Shown: positions 21,662 through 36,600, counted from the stretch's first letter. The stretch is 64,000 bases of DNA from Pachypanchax playfairii (GCA_006937955.1 SSNP01000006.1:5666259-5730258), one strand, 5' to 3'. Numbers and translations: made by a program. The notes: generated from the letters alone by a model not told the origin.

Positions 21662-24600
21662 GTAAGTACATCACTTCCTCTGTTTGAATGGTTTTGGTGA
21701 AGGAGTATGTTTTCGGAGAGAACAGCAGGATGTTAAATCTTTGTACACAGTAATATTATTTTTAGGGGTGTTAAATTATCGCGTTAGTTGCGATTAATTA
21801 ATCACAGCCATATTTGGTGCGTTATATTCCTTAATCGCATTAAAGGGGTTATGACATCAAAATGCACTTTTTTGAGTTTTTTGGGGTATATCATGATGTG
21901 TTGTGCACTGATGAGGCCGTGTGAACGTCCAAAGCGAGTATCAAAGTTCCCGTTTGTGGGCGGTCCGCTTTGTTTCATATTTAAAAAACGGTCGAATCGG
22001 AAAGCACCATTTTTACCTACGTGGCATTTCATCTACGTATTTCATAGCGTCCAATAAAAGTGCACAGTGAGGTAAACAGTCCAACCCCCCACCCCACTCC
22101 CCCCACCCCCAGCCCATACACCGGTAGCTGCGTTGCACTAGCTTGTGCTGCTGCTCTTGAGAAGAGATGACTACGCAAACGGGGACCTGTTGTATCCAAG
22201 GATGCTCAACCCATGCTGGAAGTTTCCACTCACTCCCGAAGGATGAAAAAACTAGAGAAGAGTGGCTGAAGTTCATTTAGTTTATTTATTTAATAAAATG
22301 CTGCCTTGCCTGATAAACGTTTGTTCGTGGTCTGAAGAGTTCATGATGCTAGCATGTGATAGCCGCTCTAGCAACAATGTCCGTGAGCAACAGGTTTATC
22401 ATACCATATTGTGAATCTATTTTCATTGATAACATCTGACAGCACTGTTTATTCGCTCATGTGATTAGTTGAGTTTTATGTGTTCACCCCTCCGTCTTCC
22501 TCAGAAGACGTTTCAGGCTCGAACATATATGGTTGTAAACGTCCACTCGCCATGTTACTGGACTGTTGACGGAGCCGAGAAGAAAGGCTTGCTGCGGGCA
22601 ATGGTTGTAGCCAATCAGAGCGAAGTCAGCCAGGGAGACCCACATATCATTATTGAAAGGAACCGTGTTGCTGAGAAGAGGATTCTGACCTGCCCGTACA
22701 CCCCCGCCCTGTTAGTTTTTTAATCAAATTCTTTTGAGAGTTGACATATGCGGGCATATCTACTACATGAAATAGCTTTACGCCAGTTTAAACAGTGATG
22801 TCATCACACCTTTAATCAAATTTTTAATCTATATTTGCAGTTTCTGCTTTTGAGTTGCTTTCAGATAAAATCTTTTTTTAGTATTTCGGCTTCTTGGGCT
22901 GGAGTTGTACAAAGGGATTAATCCAGTGCTTAATTTGTAAATCAAAAGTTACCGGAACGCAAATAGCGCTATGAGACCAAAATTCACTGACTGATACCAG
23001 AACGCACACACATACACAACCGTCGGACCAAGCACAGCTAGAGAAAGTGATGATAAACCCAGAAGAAGTAAGTTATACTGCCTTTTTGGTATTTTGATGC
23101 CGCTGTTATTTAACCCAACGGGCGCCATTAACGGATCCTAGCAAACAGTTACCGGAACACACCCTTTCAAAATAAGACAGTTCCCAGATCTTGTCCCGGC
23201 TCAAATTAAGCCCTGGATTAATCACTCTTAGGTGGACATCTATTGGCTGCTGATTGACTTCTAGTGACGGCAAGGTGAGCAAAAGCGGTTAGTTGCAGAG
23301 CGGAGAAGTGACAATGGAGGAGCATATGAGAGTTGTCGGTCACATGAATGGAAAATTTGCTTTTCAAAAACGTCCCGATGGAACCATGGATAAACATAGT
23401 GTTTTTATTAAATGAGATTAAATAATAAGATTAATTAGATTAATTAATTACTGCTTAAAATTAATTAATCTCATCCAATTTTTAATCTCATGACAGCACT
23501 AATTATTTTCTCATTGTGTAAGAAATACTGATTATTGTAAAATGTCCACATTTTTGTCTCTTGTGATGTCTTCCTGCCTTCGTGTTTCTATTCTGCTGAA
23601 AGAATTTAACTTTTTCTTTATGTTAACCCTAACTTTATTTCTACACAACATAGTTTGATGACTGGATCACAAACATTGCTTTGTTTTGTTGTATTTTTTT
23701 TGGGGGGGGGGGAATCTTAGCCTGAAGATAAGGAAGTTGATAGACCAGTTGATGGTGCAGTGTGCTAGAGTGTCTTTAGGACAAGACACGGTATCTCCCA
23801 CTTTGTGTATGAATAAGAATATTCTTGGGGACGGCCGGGGATCAGGCGGTAGAGTGGGTAACGTCTGGTAACCGGAAGGTGGCTGTTGCGTCCTTGGGCA
23901 AGACACTTAACCCACTTTGCCTGTTTGGTGGTGATCAGAGGGTCCGGTGGCGCTGGTGTCCGGCAGCCTCGCCTCTGTCAGTGTGTGTCCCAGGACAGCT
24001 GTGGCTGCAATATGTCTGTAGTTCATCGTCACCAAACGTGTGAGTGTGTGAATGGGTGAATAACAAACTGTAGTGTGAAGCACTTTGAGGGTCGTAGGAC
24101 CTGAGTAAAGTGCCATAAAAGTACATGCCGTTTACCAATATTGGTTTAACTGCTGCTTTGGCAAACAGAAATGTGGGTCTGGGTACCTTATTATGTAAGG
24201 ACAGATTTATTCTTACAACAGTTAGGGTTGATTTTACCCCTTCTGTTGTATGATGCGCTTTATTTCTATGGCGCGACTGACCGTATCTGGTTCCAGAGGT
24301 GGAGTGGACAGGCAGAAAGACAAAGACACTCAAATGACAACATTAAGGCAGAAGGGGTGGGGGGACGAGAGGGGAGAAGACAACAATGAGACAACAAAAA
24401 CAGACCAAAACTAACACAAAAACCTTCTCTGGTCAAACTCAGTATTGAGGTGTGAAATTTGTCAGTTCTGACTCACTTCACTGTTTTAATTTTACTGGTT
24501 TCATTCTGATAATATCTGAAGTTTCATCTTTTATTTTAGTGATGAATCCACTCCTCTACTGTGGAAACACTGGAGGTAACTTCACTTTGATTCTTTATTT

Positions 24601-27600
24601 TACTGATTTATTCACGCTACTCTGTAGTTTAGTATAATGGTTTGTGTTGTGTTCTAGATGCTGAGTTGACCTTTGACCCCAACTGGATGACTTTTTATAC
24701 TGGAGAGTCTGTTACCTTCATATGTGACATGAATGAAGGAAAAGAAACTGACTGGGAATACAAGATCGAAAAGAACGATCAGGAATTTGTTTCTTACAAC
24801 TCACATAAAAGATACAAATTGTATCCTCTACGTCCAGATCACAGTGATCAATATCGTTGCTGTGGTTACCAGAAGACAACACGTTATACAAAGTGCAGTA
24901 ATTATATGTCTTTAACTGTTTCAAGTGAGTCTTTAATGAGTTTATCAACATGATGAAGTTCATTATAAACAGCAGCACTTATGACACTTTAGCAAACTCT
25001 CATTCTGATTGGTTAGTGTGATTGATAAATATATTTATATTAAATAATTTTACACATCACGTCTGACCTCAAGACTTTATGAGGACAGAGATTTGAATGA
25101 TTGTTTAAAGAAGTTGTAGAATTTAAATTATTTTAATTGACTAAAATGTTTTAAATCCAACAAAAGTAAATGTCACATAACTTTTATATGAAGTTATAAA
25201 AGCTTTAAATATTCTAACCTCAATGAGAAACAGACATAAAATAACTGTTTTAAATTGTTTTTTCTTTACAAAATCTACATGTTTTCATTGCCAACAGAAA
25301 AACCCAGAGCCCAACTGACAGCAGGTCCAACAACCATATCAGTAGGAGGCAGCGTGACACTGAACTGCTCTGTGGATAATTCTTATACATGGAGATACCG
25401 GTGGTTCAGACGGACCTCGTACTCCTCCGAAGTTCAAGTTACAACAAATAATGATCAGATCAGAGTTATTAATGTCCAACAAGGAGGAATCTACAGATGT
25501 AGAGGACTGAGAGGAGATCCAGCCGTCTACACTGAGATAAGCAGCGACGTCACCATCAAGATAACATGTGAGTTCAATAATCATAAACAAAATGCAAATT
25601 ATTTTTATTGCTATTTTATATTACTTGTGAATTCATGTTTCTCTTTTTTTATTCCACCTGTTAATATCTGATGGAAACAGTTTCCAACAAAGTTGTTGTG
25701 ACACAACAACCAGAGTGGCCTCAGATGTTCAGTGGTGAGACGATCACTCTGACCTGTGAGGTCCAGGGAGGTGAAACTACTGAGTGGACATATAAATGGA
25801 GCAGATCTGGGTCAGTTATACTTCAGACACTCAGTAAATATTGGACTTTCAGTGTGTCTGAGTCCAGCAGTGGAGACTACATGTGTCAGTGTGAACGCAG
25901 AGACGACTCGTATTCTTCAACAGAGTGGAGTGAAACCATCACATTGTCAGTATCATGTAAGTCATGTATGTTGTATGTTCTGTCTAAAGTTTACTTATAT
26001 GTTGTTTCTGTGTTCAGTGGATCAAAATATTTACGCGTCACTTTCAGATCAGACAAAAAACTTCATATAAAGATTGGAACAAAGTCACCCTAACCTTAAA
26101 AAAAAGTTCAAAGATTGAATGAACTTCCTGTGATTTTATTTTGAAACTTTTTCTATTTTAGTTTAACTCTTTTTGGGGGTATTTGTGTTCAGTCTTTTTC
26201 AGTTGTCAATATAAATTCATGTTTAAATTTTACATTTTCCGTGGTACATAAGTAGCAGAGAAAGGTACAGAAGCCTAAAGTGCCCTCTAGCAGCTGTGTG
26301 TGAAAGTAAGATGTGAAATGATATATTTTAATATAGTCGCAAACCCAAAAAATACTGTAGTTTCAACATTGTGCATATGTTGAATATTATAATTCAGACC
26401 AGTCTAAGTTCTTTAAACCATGTTCTTCTGGCACCGATGGACTTCTGACATTTAAGAACAATGTGCTCGTCTGTTTCAACATCTCCACATTCACATTTAG
26501 CATCTGGGTGTTTTCCTGTCAGAACCAGTTCACTTTAAGTCCACAATGACCAAATCTTAATCTAGTGATAATCATATTATCTCATGTTTTCCTTTTTTTT
26601 CTGATTTCTGGATCTCACAGTCTGTCCTTCCCTTTGTTTCATTGTTCCCTGACTGTTGCTTTTGTTTTCCGATTGACTTACTTATGATTTCAGTTCAGTC
26701 TGGAAGGTCAGACTTTAGTCTTTAACTTATTTCTGTTATATTTTCTAAAAGGTGAGAATTGTACTGGACCCAAATGCAGAGAGAGAGAACCAACCAAAGT
26801 AATCTCGATAAAAATTGAATAAAGAAATAAACCGCTGACGGTGCAGCAAACAAGACTTACATGGGAGGTGAAGATGATCCAAATAATACAGATACATCCA
26901 AGAACGAACTGACGAGGGACAAACATTTACACAAGACTTAAATACAAAACCAACTAATTACTAACTTAAAACATCTGAGGAAATAAAAGTGAAAGGAGAA
27001 CTCTGGGAGGAAAAGAGGCACAGGAACTAATCATTAGACAAGGCACACCGGGGGAGCAAATGGTGTGAACAAAGGAAATTACGTAACGCAATTAAGGAAC
27101 CTAACGGCACGAAGAAAACAGGAAGTCCAAACCCTACCAAAATAAAAGCAAAACAGGAAAATACAATACATGAACCTAAAAGCTGAAACTATGACAGAGG
27201 ATACATCAAAGACACCGGACAGTACAAGGAACTACGAGGAGCTAAGAAACCCAATACCCAAAATCACAATAACTCACAAGAACAAAACCCCTGAGTCACA
27301 ACAGTTTTTGCCAGTAGATCTGCACCTCCGCTGCCCTTTATCCTGAAATGCTGGAACCCGCATAAATCCCGCTTCACACCTTCTTCATTCTTTAGATGAA
27401 CTGAAACATCCCTGACAGTAGATGATCCACTGAATTTTAGGTCTACACTTAAAATTATTGAACTAAAAATTCTGCTTTTTAGTTTCTTGTAAAACTGCTG
27501 CTGAATTGCTGCAGATTACTGAGAACTGCTTTTGTTTCTCCGTCTACAAAGTTCATAAAATCACCATCATTTCTGCTGTAAAAACCCTCATGTGATCTGG

Positions 27601-30600
27601 AATTCTTAAACTCTTTCCAATTTTTCTTTGAAATGTTTGCAGTTCTTTGATCCATCTATATATTTGAAAATAATCAATCCAGTGCTTTTTTCCAGCCACG
27701 ATTCAGTCCTATTTATAACGTCCCATTTTACCTTCAGCTGTTTACTGAAACAGTTTGATTTTTCTTGTTGATCCTTAAAACTCAGCGCGTTGATTCAACA
27801 TGATTTCTGGTGGATTACTTTCATTGTGGTCTTTGTTTTCATTAAAGAGGCCCTTCTATTAAAAATGTTTATTCTGAGGTTTCTGTTGAATATTTTAGCT
27901 CCACAGGTGTTCTTACCTTCATAGTGGGTGTGATAACAGGTCAACAACTTCTCTTTCAGTTTTAATCTCTCAAACTACGCAGGTGGCGATAACACCCGAT
28001 TTCACCCGAGTCCGAACAGCCTGTATCTGTTTCGTCGCAACTCTTTTGTTTGTTAGTATTCATCATCTCCCGCAGTTGAAACCACACCTAGCATGCTGCT
28101 GGCTAAGAGCTGTAGCATAACGTAGCAAACAGGAAGACACGACGTCTAATGTTACTATACACAGCAGGCCAGGAAACAGTATTCTTTGCTCTCATAGGCT
28201 AGTTTGTTAGCCAATCAGAGTCCAGCAAATTCTAACAATGAATATGAACGTGCTGCTGACGAAGCTGCTAAAGTAGCCTGACAGAAGGAGCCAGAACCAC
28301 CAGAATTTTAACACAGACAGATTGAAAGGTCTGTTAATAAGTGTTTCCTGACGTTTTTTACATAAAAAAATGTTTCATATTACTGGTTAATACTTAAGAA
28401 ATGACCACAAAGTCCTGAAATGTGTATGAAATGGCATCTTTAAATACTTTATTCCAACTTAAATTCTTCTTATTTTTAGCAGCATTTCACCCATTTCTGT
28501 GAACCTACAGCTGATTCAGAAAGAAAATAGAATTTATGGGAATCAGATGTAATAGATGGAAACTAAATAACAACAGAGAGTAAATAAAACTTCAAGACCT
28601 AAAAAAAAAAGAACTCAAAACTCTGACAGCAAGAATCTAAATGTCTCATTAAAATCTTACAACTTGAACAAACTGCTTCCTGAACAAAGTCACATTCTAA
28701 TGAGTTTTTCCTCCAAATTCAACAGCAGATCAACCCAGAGCCAAACTGACAGCAGATACAACAATCATACCAGCAGGGGGCGGAGTTACATTGAGATGCT
28801 CTATGGACGGTTCTGATGGATGGAAGCTTGATTTGTACAGACGACGAAACTCTGAACCTTCTCAGTATGTTAAATATAACAGACCAAACAGAGTCTCAGA
28901 GGGAGGTGTGTACAGCTGCAGAGGTGGAAGAGGAGATCCAGTTTTCTACACATACAGTGATGATGTCATCATTTATAAAACTGGTGAGTTTACTTATTTA
29001 TTCTAGAATAAAACAATAAAAACTCTTTAAGTCTTTCATGAGTTTATCAGTGTTTATGGTGTTTAAAAGACAGATTGTGGTTACAGTAACAAAAAAAGAA
29101 CATCAGTAAAACAGAGTTTATCTGACTGTAGCTCCATCTGATGAAGATTTAAAGCAGAATATTTGTTCCTGTTCATCCAGATTTCATGTTGTTTTGTGTA
29201 TTTTCATGTTTATTATTTGTTTATATTAAAGTTTATTTCTACTGTATAAAGTTTAGTGATTATTTCTTGATAAGAGCAACATTTACATTGAAAAAGGGCA
29301 AAGGACATCAAACATGAACAAACTGTATGTCAGACAGAAGAAAGAAGTGAACACAATAAAAACATCTTGTAACAAGAAAATGTCTTTAGACAGTTTATAA
29401 GCTCAGAAACTGAAATAGTTTCCATAAGTAGTTTTCCTGACTAAATATTCTTTATGTGAACAGTTTCCATGAAACCCTCTGTGGTCCTGCAACCCAACTG
29501 GCCTCAGATGTTCAGAGGTGAGTCAGTTACTCTCAGATGTGAGATTCAGGGAGGTGAAAGAACTCAGTGGACGTATGAATGGAGAAAAGACGAGTTTAAT
29601 GAAGATTCAACATCCAGAGAAATCAGGATCAACAGAGTCTCTGTGTCTGATGGAGGACGATACAGCTGCAGAGGTCGAAGTGACATGTTTTCTCTAACAG
29701 AGTGGAGTGATGATGTCACATTATCTGTGTCCAGTAAGTTGTTCATCGCTCATCCTGATAGTAATGCAAATGTTATATTTATTGTTATAAAGAAAACACA
29801 TGATCTTATCATGAACGGTACCTTTATGTGTTTAAAGATGTTTGATGTATAATCTGAATCAAAACAGAAAGTCGACTTTTACAGTAATTTATAATCTGTA
29901 AAACATCCAGAAAAGAGCAGAAATCAGCAGCACGTTCTGTGTTGTAACTTTTACATAAAAGCTGTAAAGATGTTTCAACTATTTCAGCTTCTTTCTGCCA
30001 CAATATGATCCTCTGATAAGACTTTTAGAAATGGAAGAGTTTTATCACAAACAGCTGTAGATGTGGAGTTAGTTTCCTAGTTCAGGATAACTGTCTTGAG
30101 CCTGGTTTGGGTCTGTGTTTTTGTTCATTTATTTTGAGCCTTTTCCCACTTTCAGTTGCTCCCACATTCTCTCCCCCTCCCATCTGGTTGTTTTGTTCCT
30201 CCTTTTTCACTTTAGCTGCAGGTCACCAGGGGTGTATTTCACAAAGAAGGTTAAGTGGAAAATCTAGAGTTGGTTAAGCCTGAGATGAGTGATACTCTGG
30301 TTTTTCAATTTCACAAAGCGAGTTCATTGTAACTCTGAGTCGGTTACTCGGGCAAAATACTCCGTGAAACTAACCTGCTTGCCAGCAGGTTTGTTTCACA
30401 TAACTCAGAGTTTCTCCTGCTCTTAAGTTGAAGGCTGCTGTCTGAAATCAGTAGCAGACACGGCGTGTCCGTTTCTTGATGATCCTGTTGAGTTGGATAT
30501 GCAGATATTACGCAGGGATCTCCGTCGGGAGAGAGAAGATGATCAGCAGCGTTTGGTATGAAGCCGTTTAAAGTGACAGAGTTGCACAACATAGTTGCAG

Positions 30601-33600
30601 TTTCATTAACAGAATAATGTGATGTGATATGTGATTGAACTAATGCTTAACACCTGTTCTGAAACCAAAAACTCTGAGTTGGTCAACCTTGAGTTCAGGT
30701 TTTGATTTAGAGTTTGTTAAACCTGCTTTCTGAAATACACCCCAGGAGGCAGGCGTCAGGCTGATTACTCATGAACTAGATTTTGCCAGCAGACACACCT
30801 GTGCTAACTTACCAACAATTATGTTGACAGCTCAAATACCTGGGCTTCACAATCATCCAACACCAGACTGTTGTACCGCTTGGGTGACTTACTGTGTCAT
30901 GTTTCCTTCCACTGTGTGAAGGTTTTGCTCTTGGAATTTTGAAACTCACTCTTGCCACCTGTGTCTGCTGGAACTATTCAGGCCATCATCTTCACCTCAG
31001 ACTCCTTAACCTCACAGCACTGCGTGCTCTCACCATTTCCACTCGCCTGCCCCTGGACCTGCTTCTCTTCATGCTCCTTGGTTCGGCTCGCTAAGGCTCT
31101 GTACCCCTCATCTGCGCCTCTTACTCTGGATCACACCTTCCCTAATAGTATTAACGACTCCTGTTTTGTTCACTTATCACAATTGTAAATAAATACCTTT
31201 TATATCCTCTAACGCAGGGGTGTCAAACTCCAGGCCTTGAGGGCTACTATCCTGCATGTTTTAGATGTTTCCCTGTTTCAACACACCTGATTCAAATCCT
31301 CTGCATTTCAACAACTCCTGCAGAAGCCTGTTAATGACTTGTTCATTTTTATCAGGTGTGTTGAAGCAGAGAAACATCTAAAACATGCAGGATAGTGGCC
31401 CTCGAGGCCTGGAGTTTGACACATGTGCTCTAACAAGTCTGGGTTTTCAGTTCTTGGGTCCAGCCATTAGGAAATCATGACAAAAACTCTCTGATGCAAC
31501 TTGTTTCTGTCCAGTGATACTTGTTCTGTCATGTATCAGCTGTGATCATGTCATGTGGACATTTCTCATCCTGTCATGTTGTTTTCATGTTGTCATTGAG
31601 TTAATCACATGCACCTGTTCTCCTGATTTCCCTCGTCCCACTCACCTGTCTCTGCTCCTTTAGAAGTTGTTCTCTGTTGTTCGTCTTGTCAGGTTCTTGT
31701 TCTGCGTTCAGTCATGTTAGTTAATGATCATGTGTCTCATCAACTCTGTAGTTTAGTTTGTTTCTTTATCATTAAAACAACTTTACACTTTCTATCTGTC
31801 TGCTGCCTCCCTGCATGTGGATCATCACGCTACAGCCATGATCCCGTGTTCCACAGGTCATGACATGTACAACAGATTCTGTCTCTCAAGTTGTTCATTT
31901 GCAAAAGAATCATCTCAAACTTACTAAATGAAACTCTGCTGGAGGCTGATCAGCTGATAATGATGCAGAAGTTCTACTTTACAACCTGGTTACAAGTCGC
32001 CATCACAAAACTGAAGTTTTCCTGGATTAAGATTTTGATTCTCTGTGTTTTATGTAAATAAACAGTATTCAGTGTTCAGAGATCAGACAAGGGTCTGATA
32101 TGTTTCTCTCTCTAACAGATAACCCTCATCCTGTCCTCACTGTGTCTCCATCATGGCTGAGTCCTGGAGTCTCAGTGAATCTAAGCTGTGAGGTTGAACA
32201 TCCGTCTGCAGGATGGAGGTTCTTCTGGTATAAAGCTGTTCCTAAACTACCAGGTTACTACTACAGCTTTGAGCTGCTGCCTGGTAGAACCAACGGGACT
32301 GAACAGAACTCCTTCATCATTCATGGACAGAACCTCACAGCAGGATACGTGTGCAGAGCAGGAAGAGGAGAACCACTGATTTACACTGATTACAGTGAAC
32401 TAGCATTTACCTGGACTGCAGGTCAGTATGTTTTTATTTGTTCTCAGTGAGTGAAACTTCAGCATTAACTTAGATTCAACAGTTCGTAACTTGTTATTAA
32501 CATTATTTTTACCTTGACAAAAGGGCCACAGTCTTATTTCACCTTTAAAACAATAAGATTAAATAGTTTCTGTCAGTTAAACACAAGATGAAAATGATGA
32601 ATTACTTTAGAAACTTTATAAATTGTATCTTTCTGTTTGTAACTAATTTGCAAAGTGAGATTGAAAAACATTTAAAGTGAACTCTTTTTATTAAATAAAA
32701 AGATAAGGTTCAGTTTGTCTCTGAATTTAATTAAAAGTTCGTCATGTTATTTTTCAGATTTTCATCCAGCAGCGTCTCTCACAGTGAGTCCTGACAGAGT
32801 TCAACACTTCAATGGTGAATCTGTCACTCTGAGCTGTGATGGAAACTCTACTGAGTGGAGAGTGAAGTGGTTTAAAAAACCACTCCAACTAACAGACTGC
32901 AGATACTGGGGAACAACAACTGGATCCTCATGCACAGTAAAAGTACACAAGTCCAATAGTGGAGTGTACTGGTGTGAGTCTGGATCAGGAGAGTTCAGCA
33001 ATGCAGTCAACATCACTGTATACAGTATGTTTATCATTTATTATCATTTTATTTACATTCTTCATGTCTTTAAGACTCAGATATAATTTGGTTTGAGGTT
33101 GTTTCTGCACAAAACCATCAAACAATAAATAGTTTTAAAGGTTCATGTTTACTGTCAGAAACTTTACAGAAGCTTCTTCAAAAACTCAAATAAAAACAGA
33201 AAAGTTCAGTAGTTATAATATCTACTCAGTTCTTCTTTTGGGTGGACTTGACTTGTGGTTGGAATATTGATTGTCATGGACTCAGGGAGGTGTTTGACCC
33301 ACATGCAGACTCACGCGGACAACGGTTTGGATGAAAAATGAAAACAGGTTTATTTACAATTTACAGTGGTAGGTAAATGTGCAAAGTGCGGGAACTTGGG
33401 AGATCTGGTTCTGCGGGAGAGAGGAACAGTTGGTGGGAGTCCAGAGGAGCAACAGGTGAATGTGCTTAGATGGATAGGTGAACTCACGGTGAGGCAGGAT
33501 GAAGAACAGCGTGAGGGGAGGCAGGTGCAGTGAGGCGATGGTGCTGAGTGATCCAGGAAGGTGCATCAAGTGAACATGTGCCTGAGAGCGGGCAGGCAGG

Positions 33601-36600
33601 TGAGGGTGCTGAAGCGCAGGTTGATGAGGCCGAGGATGATGAGACACAGGAAAACCGCATAGAGTGAGCGGCAGCGTTGAAAGGTAATCCTGGGGATGAA
33701 CAGTTATATCACACTAGGAACTAGAAAAAAACACTTCTTATGTAACTCTGGAAATACTCTTAGAGAGTGGCTCTGTTGATTTACCAACTAGGTTAACAAC
33801 CAGGCGATGAATTATCGTCAGGCCATGGCTTAAAAACGCTGCCTCTCCTCAGGGAGTGGGGCAGCTAGATTGCATGTAAAGTCTATAGTACTAAGCAGCA
33901 GGTGGGCGTCAAGGTGCGCCTAGCTGCCACGCTGCTTGACGCGCGCGTCTGCGCAGCTTCTGCTCGGACGGTCCATCATGGCAGCTGCTGCTTGAAGTTG
34001 GGAAAATTGAACTTTTGGGCAGCAGACGAGGGGCAGCAACCATTCAGCAACTCTTTTCACATCAACGGCTTGATCTGACAGTCATTCCAATTCATTTCAA
34101 AATGGAGAAGAAACTGATTATCACTGTTTGTAACCACCCCGAACTGTATGACCTGTCTTCATATTTTTATAATGACAGGAAGAGATCAGAGGATATTGGA
34201 GTTCCAGGTAAACAGTTTCATACTTTATAAAACTCAGTTTGCCTCAATGGGGTGTATCTACAACCTCTGCAAATGCGCCCGAAGACGACGTTATATAGCT
34301 TTATTTATTAAATAAATTCAAGCCACTCTCCGCATGATCCGTCATGTTGTAAATAACTATAGCATTAGAGAAATCCCCCGCCCGCCTTTGATGTATTGAC
34401 GTGACACGCGGACTGTGCAAAGTGTGCAAGCAGATGTGTTTTTATTTAAGCAGCAACTTTCGTCCGTTTGAGCATTTTGCTGCCTGGACGCGCTGGGCGG
34501 TGTGAACACACCATTAGAGACGATGCTGGTGACGTAGACATATACCTTCAGCCAATCACAAAATTCAAATGCAGTTGCCACATTTCAACCCTAAGAGTAC
34601 AGCACTAAGACGTTTTTAAACCAAAAAGTGTAGAATTTGTCAAGTTTACATGAAAATGTCAAAAAATGCCCAGAAACTGAAAGGTTGCATTGGTAAAGAC
34701 CCTCTAAGACAGATACAATACAATTGCCCTCTAGGTTCCTTTTTCTTGGTTGGGGTCTGTACTTTGAGTGTTACTGATGCTTGAAGCAGCTCTCTTCTTG
34801 TTCTAAGAAGAATCCACACTTCAAACTGGCTCTGCAGCTTTTGCTAGAGATAACAAACGCTACGCCTGAGTGTGAACGCAAATCACACAATAGGCTGCCT
34901 CGGGAAAGCACCGTGTGTTCAACCCAAACAAGCTCTATGTAGAAGCCTAAAGTGATGTTGACTGCATACTTAATTTGAACCATTTAATTTTTATTGGTTT
35001 GAAATTATGAAAATGTATGTTTAGAAACATGCAAAATTATAGAAGGAATGGGAATAGTTTGTTGTATGTGGGAACTCTTTGAATGGATAAATAATTATAC
35101 TTACGCTTAGCTTAACGAGAGGATGTGGGTGTGTCTATGAGGAGAGTAGAAAAATGTTACTCAGATAAGTTGAGGGTTTTTTGGACGGTATTTTTGACAG
35201 TTTGCCACCTGTTATTTTGTTTTTCCGTAGGACTTAAAGATGGAGCTCATGCATTATTTTTGTTACTGTATGTTTCATTTTTTCAGTAAATGATAAAACG
35301 CAACACTGGCTAAGAGATTGTTTTTTTCAAGGATGAAGAGAGTGGCTAGGTCATTGGAGCATCAGACTGAGTTTCCACTCGATATGGATCTACACTGTAA
35401 ACTAAATCTAAACTGATTTTACATACACTATATTACCAAAAGTATTCGCTCACCCATTCAAATGATCAGAATAAGGTGTCCTAATCACTTGGCCTGGCCA
35501 CAGGTGTATAAAGTCAAGCACTCAGGCATGCAGACTGTGAAGCAAGACATTTATGAAAGAATGGGCCGCTCTCAGGAGCTCAGTGAATTCCAGCGTGGAA
35601 CTGTCAAAGGATGCCACCTGTGCAGCAAATCCAGTCGTGAAATTTCCTCGCTCCTAAATATTCCACAGTCAACTATCAGCTCTATTATAACAAAATGGAA
35701 GCGTTTGGGAACAACAGCAACTCTGCCATGAAGTGTTAGGCCACGTAAAGTGACGGAGAGGGGTCAGCGGATGCTGAAGCGCATAGTGCAAAGAGGTCGC
35801 CGACTTTCTGTACAGTCAATTGCTACAGAGCTACAAACTTCATGTGACCTTCAGATTAGCCCAAGTACAGTATGCAGAGAGCTTCATGGAATGGGTTTCC
35901 ATGGCCGAGCAGCTGCAGCCAAGCCACACATCACCAAGTGCAATGCAAAGCGTCGGATGCAATGGTGTAAAGCACGCCGCCACTGGCCTCTAGAGCAGTG
36001 GAGACGCGTTCTCTGGAGTGATGAATCACGCTTTTCCATTTGGCAATCTGATGGACGGGTCTGGGTTTGGAGGTTGCCAGGAGAACGATACATTTCAGAC
36101 TGCATTGTGCCGACTGTGAAATTTGGTGGAGGAGGAATTATGGTGTGGGGTTGTTTTTCAGGAGCTGGGCTTGGCCCCTTAGTTCCAGTGAAAGGAACTT
36201 TGAATGCTTCAGGATACCAAAGCATTTTGGACAATTCCATGCTCCCAACCTTGTGGGAACAGTTTGGAGCGGGCCCCTTCCTCTTCCAACATGACTGTGC
36301 ACCAGTGCACAAAGCAAGGTCCATAAAGACATGGATGACAGAGTCTGGTGTAGATAAACTTGACTGGCCTGCACAGAGTCCTGACCTGAACCCGATAGAA
36401 CACCTTTGGGATGAATTGGAGCGGAGACTGAGAGCCAGGCCTTCTCGACCAACATCAGTGTGTGACCTCACCAATGCACTTTTGGAAGAATGGTCAAAAA
36501 TTCCTATAAACACTCTCCTCAACCTTGTGGACAGCCTTCCCAGAAGAGTTGAAGCTGTAATAGCAGCAAAAGGTGGACCGACATCATATTGAACTCTATG

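Larger units (their letters stand above)
21764..23502 (+). mobile_element. hAT-type element hosting two other transposons
   Basis: The left end AGGGGTGTTAAATTATCGCG and the right end CATGACAGCACTAA belong to the same loose hAT family as 1002-1668 (AGGGCTGTCAAA). Flanks TTATTTTT (21756-21763) and TTATTTTC (23503-23510) match at 7 of 8. Near 23313 a frame reads MEEHMRVVGHMNGKFAFQKR, related to the BED region of the 1-kb element (NGKFSLKK). Two younger insertions lie inside at 21844-22811 and 22924-23215. The whole nest sits in FCRL intron 1. Confidence 0.65.
30092..31482 (+). mobile_element. Probable solo LTR interrupted by two MITEs
   Basis: The unit opens TGTCTTGAGCC and closes AATCATGACA, the TG...CA ends of an LTR. 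It is flanked by ATAAC (30087-30091) and AAAAC (31483-31487), a 4 of 5 match to a 5-bp duplication. Without the Harbinger MITE (30230-30742) and the hAT MITE (31215-31427) about 660 bases remain, a plausible LTR length, with a polyadenylation-like AAATAAATACC. No internal retroelement domains are present, so recombination to a solo LTR is inferred. Confidence 0.5.

Noticed and set aside
35884..36522. A long minus-strand open frame of 212 codons
   Set aside because: It is the antisense shadow of the Tc1-like transposase; its translation has no family resemblance.
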